Shown one piece after another: positions 22,476-32,750 of a DNA stretch of 64,000 nt. A program made the position numbers and the translations under genes. The stretch comes from Adiantum capillus-veneris (Eukaryota; Streptophyta; Polypodiopsida; Polypodiales; Pteridaceae). Within the stretch, counting starts at the first letter, position 1; each line of letters begins with the position of its first letter. Under the pieces are notes generated by a model. The model was not told the origin of the DNA and did no database searches. It saw nothing but the letters and a program-made list of their open reading frames with translations. Location: positions 6,807,001 through 6,871,000 of the forward strand of contig CM043963.1 of the NCBI GenBank assembly GCA_014529385.2, in the 5' to 3' direction.

Positions 22476-24401
22476 TTTCCTCTCATTACGATGCTCGAAG
22501 CCAATGCTGCAAGGGGAGAGATTCAAGGTCTGGCATTACTGGGCAACGACCAACTACTGACCAAAATGTTCACAGATGATTCGCTCCTATTCTTGAAGGT
22601 GAGCCCTCAAGTTGTCAGGAGAGCTCTGGAGATTGTGCAAACATTTGCCTTGGCCTCGGGATCCAAGTGCAATATAGCAAGACTAATATCCCTATCGGAG
22701 AACGACTCTTTTGACCCTGCATTCGGGACAAGAGAGATTATCTCAAAAGGGAGTGTATTCAGACGCCTGGGAGCCCCCGTTGGGGTGGACGTAACCCACA
22801 GGCAAAGATTTCAATGGGTCCTTGAAAAAATAAGTTCGAAAATGAGAAGATGGGAGTTTGTTCTCCTCCCCCTCCAAAGCCGGATTAGAGTGATTAATGC
22901 TTTTATGATCCCGTATATTTCTTTCCTTAGCCCCGTGTGCTCAAGATGGCTAAGTGTAATTTAAAAAAATTCTTAAAACCAGTGAGAAGGTTTCTTTGGA
23001 AGAACAACACGCAAACCTCCCGGCCATGGCAGTGGGCTAGATGAGAGGTAGTTTCTCGCCCGCTAGACCAAGGAGGGCTCGGCATTCTTAACCCTGTATC
23101 CCATGCTGAGGCCCTTTGTGCCAAGTTTATGATCTCATTGGCTAAACAAGACCAAGCTTGGGCTATCATGACCAAGGAAATGCTTGATGCAGTAAAAATG
23201 GGATCGAAAGGGGGAAAGTGGAAGGGGGTTATGATGCACGGCAAACTTCTCGCCCCGAAGTGGTCTTATCTTAGATCTCGTGGACTCTTAGGGGAGCTGA
23301 TGAGGAAGTGCAAAAGTGCAGCTGAGGTTTTGGAATGGGGGGAAGCAACCAGATACTTTAAGAACTCCATTTTGCACTGGTCCCCTTGGCTCTCTAAAAT
23401 ATTGGGGCTGCCTCATAGCCCCTATTGGATAGAAATGGCCAGGAATGTGAATAATAAGGGGCTCGTTCGACTTGAGAAATTCTGGGATGGCAACAGGAAG
23501 TGCTAGAAAATTGTTGACTCTTTAGCCACCCAATTTCAACTGAATGGCTTTGAGATCTTACTACTCTACAGGGTGATGAAAGAGCTTGATAAGGTGGTGA
23601 TGCCAATTTGGGACGTTTGGAGATCGCTCGGGAGTAGCCTCTTTTGGAAACCACATTCTAAAGGCATTTACCATGCATCAATGCATGAGGCTAATTGGTG
23701 TAGCCCCCTCAACAAATTATGGAAGAGGCACTGGACGGAAAAATGGTGGGAGGGAGCCAAGGAGAACATCTGGAATCCAAGGTGGCCTCATTATATGAAT
23801 ATATTTTTGTGGAAAGTGATGTGGGGTGCTCTGCTGACAGACGTGAAGATACAAGAAAGAGGAATCCAGTCTGATCGTTGCTCGAGGTACAAAATAGCTA
23901 GTGAAGACCTAGCCCACCTTTCATAGGATGCCAGGCAATCAGTGGCATGGCTCGGAAAATATGCAAGTGGATTCAAAGGACATGGATAATTAAGTTCTTC
24001 AAGAATGATCTGTTCTTTGATAGTAACAGGTTGGGAAGTCCTGCTCTTCTTGTCTACACTCAAATAATCAAGTACTACTTCTTTCATCATATTTGGCAAG
24101 CAAGGAAACGCCGCGTTTTTGAGGGGGATCTGACTGTATGATGAGATTTGGTGAAATAATACAAGAGAGCAGACTGACGATCCACATGATCGGAGGCAAA
24201 CAAGCCGCAAAGGACTGGTCTAGAACAATACATGACATCTTGTAATAAGTAAAGCCTAGGAGTAGTTGGGGTCTCTATGTCAAGTAGAAAACTTGTAATC
24301 CTTTGACCCTCAAGGCTCGGTCCGAGCTCGAGGTTGGTGTATATTTCTGATGTTCTTAATACTATCCACTCACAATTGTGAGTTTTGCAAAAAAAAAAAG
24401 G
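22476..24401 (+). mobile_element. Plant L1 LINE, 5'-truncated, with poly(A) and target-site duplication
   Basis: The element begins in the RT palm and ends in an A-run (about 24389-24399). A 13-bp duplication GTTTCAACARTAG flanks it (22463-22475 and 24402-24414, one mismatch), which defines the insertion. The 3' UTR with TCGAGGTTGGTGTATATTTC is of the kind seen in plant L1s. This lineage differs from the microsatellite-linked LINE family elsewhere in the window: it has a zf-RVT domain and an A tail rather than a dinucleotide tail. Confidence 0.88.
22491..23926 (+). pseudogene. L1 reverse transcriptase C-terminus and zf-RVT domain, frameshifted
   Basis: Frames in order: 22491-22964 contains the catalytic FTDDS (Asp-Asp at 22575-22580), SGSKCNIA and W..V..K...KMRRWEF...PLQSRIRVI, all family landmarks. 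A frameshift near 22964 leads to FLWKNN..SRPWQW, then a TAG at about 23041 and DQGGLGILNP and 23129-23506. The last part (23573-23926) holds the zf-RVT pattern with WKVMWGALLTDVKIQERGI and a Cys near the end. At least two frameshifts and several stops leave it inactive. Confidence 0.85.
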
Positions 24402-25250
24402 GTTTCAACAGTAGCTTTTGAACACGAGAGTTCATAGTTAAACTTTTCATAAAGTCTTTCAACATGACAGTTACAAAATTTTTTATTTTTATTTTTTTTG
24501 GGGGGCGGGGGGGACTTTTTTTCATATTTATTTCATGATGTCCTCTGATACATCATGTCATATAGTTTCATGATGTCCTCTGATACATCATGTCATATAG
24601 CATGTACCAACAAACCTCTTGAAAATCCTTACAATCACATTGAACACACCCAACATCTGATAAAATTCCATGCATAATGATGCCAAATTATGCAAATGGG
24701 TTTTGAGGTTATTGTTCCACAACTTTAGAGCTTGACATGGATTATCATGTTCAAATTTGCAATAGCTAGTCTCTTCTCTTCTTTTTGAGTAGCTCTTCTT
24801 CCTCTTACTGAGCCCTTTGAAGCTCGTGTGGAATTGCTAGTCTATAGCCTACTATTGTAAGCTCAACCTCCGTAGTCTATCTCTAAATGGAACTACTTGA
24901 TTAGCTATCTCTCATTACTCTGCTCATCCCAACATTTGGCAACGTCCCTATGTTGTAGGAGACATCCATTAAAGACTAGTACTAACAAATAGTATCAAAC
25001 CTTTTCAAAGAGAAGTCCAACTTTTCAACTTACAAATACAAATTAGCCATATATTTGTGTGTGTGTGTGTGTGTTTTTTTTTTTTGTGTGGAAGTTTTTC
25101 ATACACATGGACCTTCACAGTATATTGTTTCAAAAGGATTATCCAAAAACAAAAAGAAGTCCATAGAGGCCTAAAATTCCTTGTAAGCACCCCTTCACCA
25201 CATGATGAAAGAAAATTAAGGTCTGCATTGCAAGGGACTTGATCATGGCT
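24402..25250. other. Unassigned AT-rich interval with G-run
   Basis: No gene was recognised. It contains a G-rich tract (24500-24513), the 35-bp tandem repeat at 24531-24600 and a short TG/T run at 25055-25086. Confidence 0.4.
24531..24600. repeat. 35-bp perfect tandem duplication containing a hairpin
   Basis: Two identical 35-bp copies (24531-24565, 24566-24600). Each contains CATGATG, ten bases, then CATCATG, which can fold as a stem. Confidence 0.95.
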
Positions 25251-25762
25251 TAAACTTGTGCTACAATGAAAAATAATCTCTATGAAGCTCACTTGCATGA
25301 GATAGCGATCTCCCCAATGTGTTTACATTTCTTGACTTATTCTTTAAGTTGCATCAAATGTGTTGTTTGCATCTCAAGTGTCCTCTTGAGATTCTCATTC
25401 TCAACCTCAAGAACCCTTAACACTCCATTCTTCATTGCAAGTGCTCGTAATTCTTCACCTTGTTTGTTTACGGTCTCTTGCAACGATACTAAGTATGTCA
25501 TATTATGGATGTGTTGCTATCTCCACACTTAGGAGATTTTGGATCATTTTATACAATGGTTGTGGAACTTGTTGAAGAACAAGAACCCTTACGAGTGCTG
25601 GAATACATTGTATGCAAAACAAGATATGAGAATCAACTTTCCCAAACGTGTTCACTTGAAAACTACTATTGTAGAAAAGCGTTGATCGACATTGTATGCA
25701 AAACAAGAGATGAGAGTCAAATTTTGTGAACCTATTGACTTCAAAAATGCTGCTACAAAGAA

Positions 25763-25764
<2 letters not shown>
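25250..25764 (-). mobile_element. LINE copy D, 5' (N-terminal coiled-coil) fragment
   Basis: The sequence is collinear with LINE B 10545-10880, including the blocks CTCAAGTGTCCTCTTGAGAT, CTTCACCTTGTTTGTTTA and AGGAGATTTTGGATCATTTT. Only the N-terminal coiled-coil coding part remains. It abuts the GT/AG microsatellite at 25765 directly. Confidence 0.8.

Positions 25765-25838
<74 letters not shown>
25765..25838. repeat. (GT)n(AG)n microsatellite between LINE D and LINE G
   Basis: GT run to about 25808, then AG to 25838; LINE 5' sequence lies on one side and a LINE 3' end on the other. Confidence 0.95.
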
Positions 25839-25842
<4 letters not shown>

Positions 25843-25895
25843 TTATAATCCACGGAGGCTAGATATGATCCATGGGACCAGAAAAAAACATTACA
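25839..25895 (-). mobile_element. LINE copy G, 3'-terminal stub
   Basis: About 55 bp matching the 3' terminus of copies B and F (ATAATCCACGGAGGC, GATCCATGGGACCA) directly after the microsatellite. It is then cut by or joined to the gypsy sequence that follows. Confidence 0.6.
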
Positions 25896-25983
25896 TCTAT
25901 TCCTTTGGGGTGGAGGCATTAGATACATATCAGTTAGTGACTGAGGGTCCATCACTTGCAACTTTCATTCAAAAGGTGAAGAT

Positions 25984-26574
25984 ATGGCAAGGTTCATTCC
26001 TTTGTCCTCTCAACTTATTTATCCTCTACAACAAGTAGCAAGGTTGGATCCTCTACAATGGACAAATGAATGTGAAGAGGTTTTTCAAGGTATCAAAGAG
26101 GTTCTTGGTTCTCTTCCTGCTATACAAGCTCCTAATTGGGATAAGGAGTTTTATGTGAATCCATCAGTAGGTGAGGATGCTATTGGAGCTATGCTTCTTC
26201 AACGAGGTAACAATTCCCACTACATGAAGCCTATCTATTGTGCTAGCAGGGTGAAGCTAGAGGTGGAAAGAGGCTATACCGAGGTGGAGCTCATCATGGT
26301 GAGTGTGATTTATGCATGTAGAAGGTTTAGGCACTACCTTCTCCCTAAAGCATTCACATTCCTCACTAGCTACACTCTTCTACCTCAATTGGTGAATAGC
26401 CCTACTTTGTCAAAGAGGCTCATGAAGTGGATTGTAGAGATACAAGACTTCCAATTCTCTTTCCTTGTTGAGGAGAGTACAAGGGCTACATTGGCTAATT
26501 TTCTTACTTATAAGGAAATCCCTCTTCTTCTTAAAGGAGGACACGGTGAAGAAGCAACACATAGAAGCTATTGA
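25984..26574 (+). pseudogene. Gypsy RT thumb and RNase H domain
   Basis: The 196-codon frame starts ARFIPLSSQLIYPL (end of RT) and continues W..ECEEVFQGIKEVL, then the RNase H core with GAMLLQRG, PIYCASRVKLEVERGYTEVE and FRHYLLPKAFTFLTSY. The first catalytic Asp (usually in a DAS motif) reads as NPSVGEDA, shifted or lost. The domain removes the RNA strand during reverse transcription. The start codon is arbitrary because the frame continues from lost RT sequence. Confidence 0.85.
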
Positions 26575-27026
26575 CATAGACAATGCCTATCTATGGCTCT
26601 TACATGAAATCGCATGGTGAAGCTTCGTGAGGTGTTGTAATTTATGATCCTCAAGGTGAATTGGTAACTAAAAGGAGTTTGAAGCTTGCAGCACAAAGCA
26701 ACAATGAAGCTGATTATGCTACTTTGGAGAAAGGTCTCAACCTTTGCCTTGTGCTTGGCATCTGTCATGTGAGGGGAAGAGGTGATGCTCTTTTGGTGGT
26801 TAAGCAAGTACTTGGGGTGTGGCAAAGTAAGAATCCAAGGCTGAAAAATCTGTGTTTTCAAGTGAAGAATCTACTTAAGCATTTTGAAGCTTGGAGTTTA
26901 AGGCACGTGGACAGGTCTCAAAATGAAGAAGCACATGGCGCAGCGCAAGCTTCAATTGGACAATTGTATGTGATAAGGGCTAATTCTCCTCTTTATTTGG
27001 GAAGGGAAGCTTTAGAGAGGGAGTAG
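26575..27026 (+). pseudogene. Second (additional) RNase H domain of the Tat-type gypsy element
   Basis: The frame from 26661 and the sequence just before it encode VVIYDPQGELVTK, SNNEADYATLEKGLNLCLV, GDALLVVKQVLGVWQSKNP and RHVDRSQNEEAHGAAQ. This matches the archaeal/plant type RNase H (N.AEY.AL..GL, GDS.LV..Q..G, H..R..N..AD). The D in GDA and the terminal HVDR..N.EAH are in place; the N-terminal DG block is degraded by a stop near 26575-26640. Confidence 0.8.
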
Positions 27027-27049
27027 AGTTTCTACAAACAGGTATGCTT

Positions 27050-28252
27050 CCATCAGAGTTGGAGAAGTAAAAAAAATATGCCTTCCTACGCCGTGCTAAA
27101 AGGTATGTGCTACTTGGTGATGCCTTGTATATGAAGGGGGTTGATCTTGTAATGAGAAAAGTTCCTTGGAAAGAGGAAATATACAAAATTTTAGAGGAGA
27201 ATCATGAGTTTTCTTGCGGTGGTCACTTTGCATAAAGTCTTGTAGGAGGGCTATGTGTGGCCAAGCGTTCAACGTGATATTCATCATTGGTGCAAGTCTT
27301 GTAAAGAGTCTCAAAGCATAGCAAATAGGATTCTCAAATCATAAATTAGAGGCACCATTGTGGCTTATGGTGTGTTTGACAAGTGGGGTATTGATGCAAT
27401 AGGTCCTCTACGTATGACAGGTAGAGGCAAATGTTACATACTTACTGCTGTTGACTATCTATCCAGGTGGGTCAAAGCCAAAGTTGTTAAGCACATCACG
27501 AGCAAAGATGTTTCTTTATTTATATATGAAGATATTTCTCAGGGGGTTCACTATGTGTAAAACTACTATATCACGTGCGTTCAAGACATGTTTGTAAAAC
27601 CCCTTATCTGTGAATTTTTTAAGAATATAATGTACCCTTTTATTTTAAAATCTATAAGTTTTTTTCAAATTTGAAAACATAATGCCCTTCCGTATATATA
27701 TTTATGTAAGTTTCAAGAACTTTAAATACCCCTCTGTTGAACTCACGTGATAGGTTACATTTTTATTAGGTGACCTCCCCGGGAGATATTTGCTGCAAAT
27801 TTGGCATGCCATTGGAGTTACTTTCTGACAAGGGTCCAGGGTTCAGGGGAGAGTTGGTGGATTATCTATGTGAAAAGCTTCATGTGCATCGCAGGTTTAC
27901 TACTCCATATTATCACCAATGCAATGGCATGAATGAAAGGTTTAATGGAGAGCTCATACGTATTCTTACAAAGATGACAAGAAACAATGTGAAGACTTGG
28001 GATTTAGAGATACCTTGTGCTCTATGGGCTTACAGGGTTGCCATCAAATCAGGTATTGGTTTCTCTCCCTTCCATCTAGTTTTTGGCAAAGAGGCTTTAC
28101 TTCCTATTGAGGTGGAGATACCAGCTTTAAAAATGATTCTAAAACTTGAAGAAGGGCCCAATGATGCATTCAAACAAAGGCTTCTATATTTGCAATGTGT
28201 ACAATTGGATAGGTTGTTGGCTTTTGAGCATTATGAGCAGGTCTTGAAGTAG
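27050..28252 (+). pseudogene. Gypsy integrase, interrupted by a MITE and several stops
   Basis: Near 27075-27235 the H2C2 region reads LRRAKRYVLLGDALYMKG..EENHEFSCGGHFA, then stops. 27360-27537 encodes the start of the core (WGIDAIGPLRMTGRGKCYI, first Asp, and AVDYLSRWVKAK). After the insertion at 27538-27783 the core continues CCKFGMPLELLSDKGPGFRG (second Asp), HHQCNGMNERFNGEL (catalytic Glu) and SPFHLVFGKEALLPIEVEI. The three acidic residues persist, but the frame is broken at least four times. Confidence 0.85.
27538..27783. mobile_element. 246-bp MITE with 8-bp TSD (hAT-like) inside gypsy integrase
   Basis: AGATATTT occurs at 27530-27537 and 27784-27791, flanking an AT-rich insert whose removal restores the integrase reading (FIYEDI then CCKFG). 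The ends, CTCAGGGGGTTCAC and the reverse complement of GTGACCTCCCCGGG, are imperfect inverted repeats. Complementarity continues inside through TATCACGTG.GTTCAA, giving roughly 50-bp TIRs with indels. The 8-bp duplication points to the hAT superfamily. Confidence 0.8.
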
Positions 28253-28257
28253 AATCA

Positions 28258-28618
28258 AGAAAAGGAAAATGAGAAGGTGAAAGACAAGGACATCAACAAG
28301 GGTGACATGGTGCTTCATTACAATAGTAATCTTGATAGCACTTTTCAAAAGAAATTTCAAATCAAGTGGCAAGGTCCTTTCTTGGTCTTAAACAGGTTTC
28401 CAAATGGCACATATCAGCTTGCTGACTTGGATGGTACCCCACATAAAGCACGTGTGAATGGCTACATGTTGAAGAAGTATATTGCAAGGTTGATGACTGT
28501 GATTGAGGACGAGCCTTCTTTTGAAGAATTTACTGATCATGTGTCTAAAGATGAAGATGAAGTGGAGACTCCCTCATGTGGTTTACAGGATCTCTTTTGT
28601 GCCGTTGATCATGAATGA
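28258..28618 (+). pseudogene. Gypsy integrase C-terminal domain
   Basis: After a TAG near 28250 the frame resumes with DINKGDMVLHYNSNLDSTFQ, KFQIKWQGPFLVLNRFPNGT, YQLADLDG and RVNGYMLKKYI, the standard C-terminal GPY/F-like module (KW.GP..V) that contacts DNA. An acidic tail follows and ends at TGA 28616-28618. Confidence 0.8.
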
Positions 28619-28620
28619 TC

Positions 28621-29430
28621 TAGCAGGCTGGGGTGTGGCAAACTATGTTGGGCGCATTTCTCACACCCCGTTTTTTGTAAATTTGTACATACGGACATGA
28701 TGCCCGATGTAAAAAGTGTATGTGGGATTTCCTTTTGTGGGGTTTTTAGCTTGCTTTAGCAAGCACATGTACATGCACTACAAGTTGCTTGTCTAGTGAC
28801 AACAGCTATCGACGGGCTACTGTAAGTGTCCGTGAGTGAGTTTTTTGAAGTAAGACTTGTATATAGCTTAAAATCATGTAAAAACTTAAAAAATTTCAGG
28901 AAAACTCCAAAAAATTGCAGGTTTGAGCTCGTTGTGCCTCCTTGATGGTTTCTGTTGCAAATTTTGCCCTCGCCTTGTCTACTCTACGTGTAGTCGTGTT
29001 GGGACAGCTCCCTGTTCGCATCAATTTTTCATGTTGCGGTGTGTAGATTCAAATTGGGTCATTGTTAGATTTCTTGCCAGTCATTTTTCAAGATTTCTCT
29101 CAAGCTTTAAAGTGCACCAATTGGAGTTGTGCTCTTCAGGTTATGACTAGTTATCTACAGGGTTATGGCTATGGCAGCCTAGTGGCAAATTGTGTGCAGA
29201 TAGATTTGGAGGACATGTATCTATGAATTGTGGAATTGGTGTTGAAGTTATGGGTTTGTGTTTTTCAATTGTGAAAGGAGAGACTCTTGTCTTCGTATGC
29301 ATTGGTTGGTGTGTGATGTAAATCCGTCCTTCGATAGGGTTCTGCTCCTATGTGACATAGTCTCTTGGGTGGGCGACGACTAGTAAATTCCCAAGGGTCT
29401 GCTCTTATCGGACTTGTGGTGTTTCAAAGG
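28621..29430. other. Probable 3' non-coding part of the Tat-type gypsy element
   Basis: No ORF with a motif was found. The interval follows the pol stop directly and runs to the LINE C breakpoint. No polypurine tract or LTR start could be fixed. Confidence 0.35.
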
Positions 29431-29467
29431 GATTTTCCAAAGCTTTTGGTGTTCTTGTAGTGCTCTT

Positions 29468-30296
29468 TTAACGCTCTTGGGTGACATTACTATAGAGGTG
29501 TTCCAGTTTGCTTGTTTCCCAACAACGTCTCCAAAGATTTCCTCGTGGTACCATGTCAAAATCTTTCTTGAAATCCACAAAGTAACAATATAAATTTTTT
29601 CCTTTCAATCGAGACACTTCCATAAGAACTTCAAGAGTGACAAGGTGATCAATAGTGCTATGATAATTTTGAAAACCTACTTGGCCAAGCACACATTTGC
29701 CGTTCTTTTCAGCCCATTCACTTATCTTCATCTCCATGATACATCCAAATAACATTGCCATTAAAAGAACCAACCATTATAGTGTGATAGTTGATCACAT
29801 TGTTTACATCTCCTCCTTTGTGCAAAGGTTTGATCCAATTTGCACTCCAATCATGAGGCATGCCATGCTGAAGTGCAAGGTTAAACATATCACTTATCCA
29901 ATATCGTGTTTTCTTGCTTGTCCATTTAATCATTTCAGCCTTGACAACTTGAAGGTCCCCTGCCTTGCGAGTATCAAGTTTCTCAAGCGCGCAACATATA
30001 TCTTCAATGGTAAAGAAGGGAGACATAAACGTAAGGGAGCTAGAAAAATCTATCTTATCAACATTGGATTGCTCATAGAGGTTCTTGCAATGTGTATACA
30101 TATCCTCAAGAGTCAAGTCACCAAAGCTCTCAACATGCTTGCCTTTTAGATTTTTCCAAAACTTGCCACATGCATGTGCTTTATCTTGCGCTAAAAGAAG
30201 TTGTTTTTTGACTTCCCACCTTCTCCTCTTTTTTTTGAACAAGTGCTTTGTATGCGTGTGAACGTTCCAAGTAAACTTCCTTGTCTTTTCATGCAT
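29468..30296 (-). pseudogene. LINE C reverse transcriptase N-terminal half
   Basis: 30296-29718 includes the basic RRRWEVKKQLL linker, FTIEDICCALEKLDTRKAGD, AEMIKW, MFNLALQHGMPHDWSANWIK and PLHKGGDVNNVINY. 29773-29468 includes GQVGFQNYHSTIDHLVTLEV and CYFVDFKKDFDMVPRGNLW, which is RT motif A with its catalytic Asp. Motifs B and C are absent. One frame change lies near 29740. Confidence 0.87.
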
Positions 30297-30378
30297 CCAA
30301 CCTTACCAAGTGTTTTCGGGCTTGAATACATTCCATGTCAAACCATTTCTTCTTGGTGCTACCCTTCTTAGAGCTTTT

Positions 30379-31592
30379 TCAAGATATGTGTTTCACCGAA
30401 AAGCATTCCTTTGCACAAGAGCAAATTACTTCTTTGAAAACTTTCCACTTGCATTCTAATGTTGGGCTCTCTTGATGCTCTCTCATGCTTAACATTTGTT
30501 CCACCATATCAGTATATATAAGTGCTCGTTTGAAGTCTAGACATAGATACGAATGATTCACATCATGATTGGAGGCTACATGCTTGGGTCTTTTACCACA
30601 CTTGAGGTCAATACATAGCATACTATGATCCGATTCCGGATTCCATTCACCAACTGTAAAGCTTTGTATGCATTCTAGAGTGGCTTCTGAAAACAACATA
30701 TAGTCAATCACGCTATCACCATTGTGCTTTCTACATGTAAAGTCATTTGTGTCTTGCCATAAAGATACACCATTTGCAATGAGAATTCCGGTACTATTGC
30801 GCATATGTAGAAGTGACTTTCCATAGTGATCCAATTCTTTTGCATCATTAGAACTTCGATTATACATGTATGAGTCATCCATTCTTCTTGAGACATGTGG
30901 CATGTTGACTTGTTGTGCGCCGTGTTGTAACGTATTTGTGCGAGCATTCATGTCTCCAAAGACAATGACTTCACCTTGGTCCTTGTAATGAGCAATGTCT
31001 TCCTCTAGTTCAACAAAGGGTTGATCTCTATCCATATCCAAGCAAGCATAAAAGTTGGAGTCATAGTGAGGAATGTAGCAACTAACCACAAATATGACTT
31101 GACCATTTGGTGAGCTTATTTTCAGCCTAAGTAGCGTTTATACTTATCTTCTTTGACAATGGAAACATCTTTCAAACCCTTTTTGATCATACATGCTACA
31201 CCTCCTTGGTCTCTGCGTTTCTTTGCATTTTTGGCCCACATCAAACAATGCACATCATATTTGTCAAATCCAAGAATTTGTTGCGCATCATGCTCCCATG
31301 TTTCGACAAGAAGTATCACATTGGAGTCATTGGTAAGTTCATCAATACCAATTCCCGCATTCCATGGATAGCCGTTACAATTCCAAAAGCTTATTCGCAA
31401 GCATGAGTTGGTCTCATAGATCACGTTGTTGGGTGGACTTGCATCCTCCTCAAGTGACTTTTCTTCTTGAGATGACACCTTAACCTTCTTGCTTCTTTCC
31501 TCATATGCTTTGTGACGTACATTTTGCTGCATAAGAGTGCGATCCTCATATATATTACAACATGTTCCTCTGTTCTTTTGAGGTAGATCCAA
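30379..31592 (-). pseudogene. LINE C endonuclease domain
   Basis: 31592-31122 contains LRISFWNCNGYPWNAGIGID (the N-terminal W.N.NG motif), NDSNVILLVETWEHD (the catalytic E-T motif) and ACMIKKGL. 31089-30379 contains VSCYIPHYDSNFY, VIVFGDMNARTNTLQ, HNGDSVIDYMLFS and NPESDHSMLCIDL. All main catalytic motifs of the apurinic-type LINE endonuclease are visible. The frame shifts near 31110. Confidence 0.88.
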
Positions 31593-31909
31593 CTATTTCC
31601 AAGGATGATCTTTCTCTTTACCTCATCAGCCATGGTACATACAATAGATCTTTCTCCCGAGAAAGAGACTCCTTGTTTTCCAACTCGATGTGCACCATAA
31701 ACCATGATTTGAGACATGCCAAAGTATGTAGCAAAAAACTCTTCAATAGCAACCGCAAGAGATTGGGGTGTTTCCATGCTTTCCTCCTTGATTCCACGAA
31801 TGACAATGTTCTTTGAGCGTTTTTTCCATTCTTGCAATTCCTGAGTGTCCACATTCTCTACATTCTTTGCTTGGACAACGGCTTGCGTGATAGGAGATGT
31901 AGAAACCAC
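31421..31909 (-). pseudogene. LINE C RRM (ORF1p-like RNA-binding domain)
   Basis: The minus strand reads NIVIRGIKEE (beta-1, RNP2-like), a helix with LAVAIEEFFATYFGMSQIMV, then AHRVGKQG, ERSIVCTMADEVKRKIIL and NSWIYLK. The order and spacing match the RRM of L1 ORF1 proteins. A frameshift near 31570 separates it from the basic linker (RHKAYEERSKK) and endonuclease that continue in another frame. The annotated first Met is not an ATG-defined start. Confidence 0.75.
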
Positions 31910-32046
31910 ATTATCCTAACATATATCAACCAATGATTTGGATGCATTTCTCATCTCACATACATCATGTCGTATTGTATCTACCGTTTCCTCTTTCATG
32001 AATGTATTGAAAGAGCGCTTGAGCAAAGTTGAGAGTGATCATGTAT

Positions 32047-32047
<1 letters not shown>

Positions 32048-32092
<45 letters not shown>

Positions 32093-32167
32093 GAGAGAGA
32101 GAGAGAGAGAGAGATATAGGACATAAGAGAGAGCTAGGGATAGAGAGAGAGAGAGAGAGAGAGAGAG
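32048..32167. repeat. (AG)n microsatellite between LINE C and LINE F
   Basis: AG runs at 32048-32088, about 32094-32114 and 32140-32167 with short interruptions. One side is the truncated 5' region of LINE C, the other is the 3' end of LINE F. Confidence 0.95.
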
Positions 32168-32750
32168 GTTATATTATCATCCTTGGAGGTCAAATATAAC
32201 CTATGGGACCAAAGTTACATGTGATGTAGTATGTGTGTGGCTGATGAGTGACTCTTCATGCTCCAAGATTGTGGTAATGAGAGTCACAATGAAGAGCCCA
32301 CACTGTGCCTCAGAGAGGAGAGTGTGTAGTTCTAAGTCATGGCTAAAAATGTGACAGAAGCAAGCTCGGATGAGAAAAAACACTGAGCACTCTAGTAGTG
32401 TGTGGTACACAGACTCTGGAACTTATAGTGAGCATAATGTGCACAATTGATTTGAGTCTTCTTCGTTTCCTCAACGCCCTGTCTTGCATCAAAGGGAGTG
32501 GGAGCTAATCCAAATGGTTGTGATAGTGAATATCAATGACAAGGGGATATGCTTAAGCAAGTAAGGGTGAGTACCGTTTTCTCTTTTGAAGAACATGGTT
32601 TTGTAGTTGGGGATAATATGAGTGGTGTAATGTATGAAGCATAACCTACGGGATTTCTCCCAAGCCATAATACATTGGCATTGTACAAAAGCTTCATTCA
32701 CTTGTTGGCAGTCAATAGAGGCATCACGTAGCAAGTGTAATGCATCCGTA
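32168..32750 (-). mobile_element. LINE copy F, 3'-terminal part
   Basis: It matches the 3' UTR and C-terminal coding segment of copies B and E: CATCCTTGGAGGTC, CTATGGGACCAAAGTTACAT, GATGTAGTATG and the minus-strand coding block DASIDCQQVNEAFVQCQCIM followed by IIPNYKTMFF. Similarity stops near 32750, a typical 5' truncation. Confidence 0.85.

Larger units (their letters stand above)
25930..28620 (+). mobile_element. Ty3/gypsy element fragment, Tat-type (dual RNase H), 5'-truncated
   Basis: The fragment holds RT thumb, RNase H, a second RNase H, H2C2 integrase zinc region, integrase core and C-terminal domain, in that order. gag, protease and most of RT are missing. The extra RNase H between pol RNase H and integrase defines the Tat group of plant gypsy elements. 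Many stops and frameshifts are present and a MITE interrupts integrase. No LTR could be delimited; 28621-29430 is probably its 3' non-coding part. Confidence 0.82.
29440..32045 (-). mobile_element. LINE copy C (coil end, RRM, endonuclease, RT N-terminus), 3' part missing
   Basis: On the minus strand it encodes, in order, the end of the coiled coil (32045-31920), RRM (31909-31560), linker and endonuclease (31592-30379), linker and RT fingers (30296-29718) and RT motif A (29773-29468). It ends before the catalytic YVDD block, like copy A. It is the best preserved copy for the RRM and endonuclease. Its 5' side abuts the AG microsatellite at 32048. Frame changes near 31570, 31110, 30370 and 29740 inactivate it. 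Confidence 0.87.
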
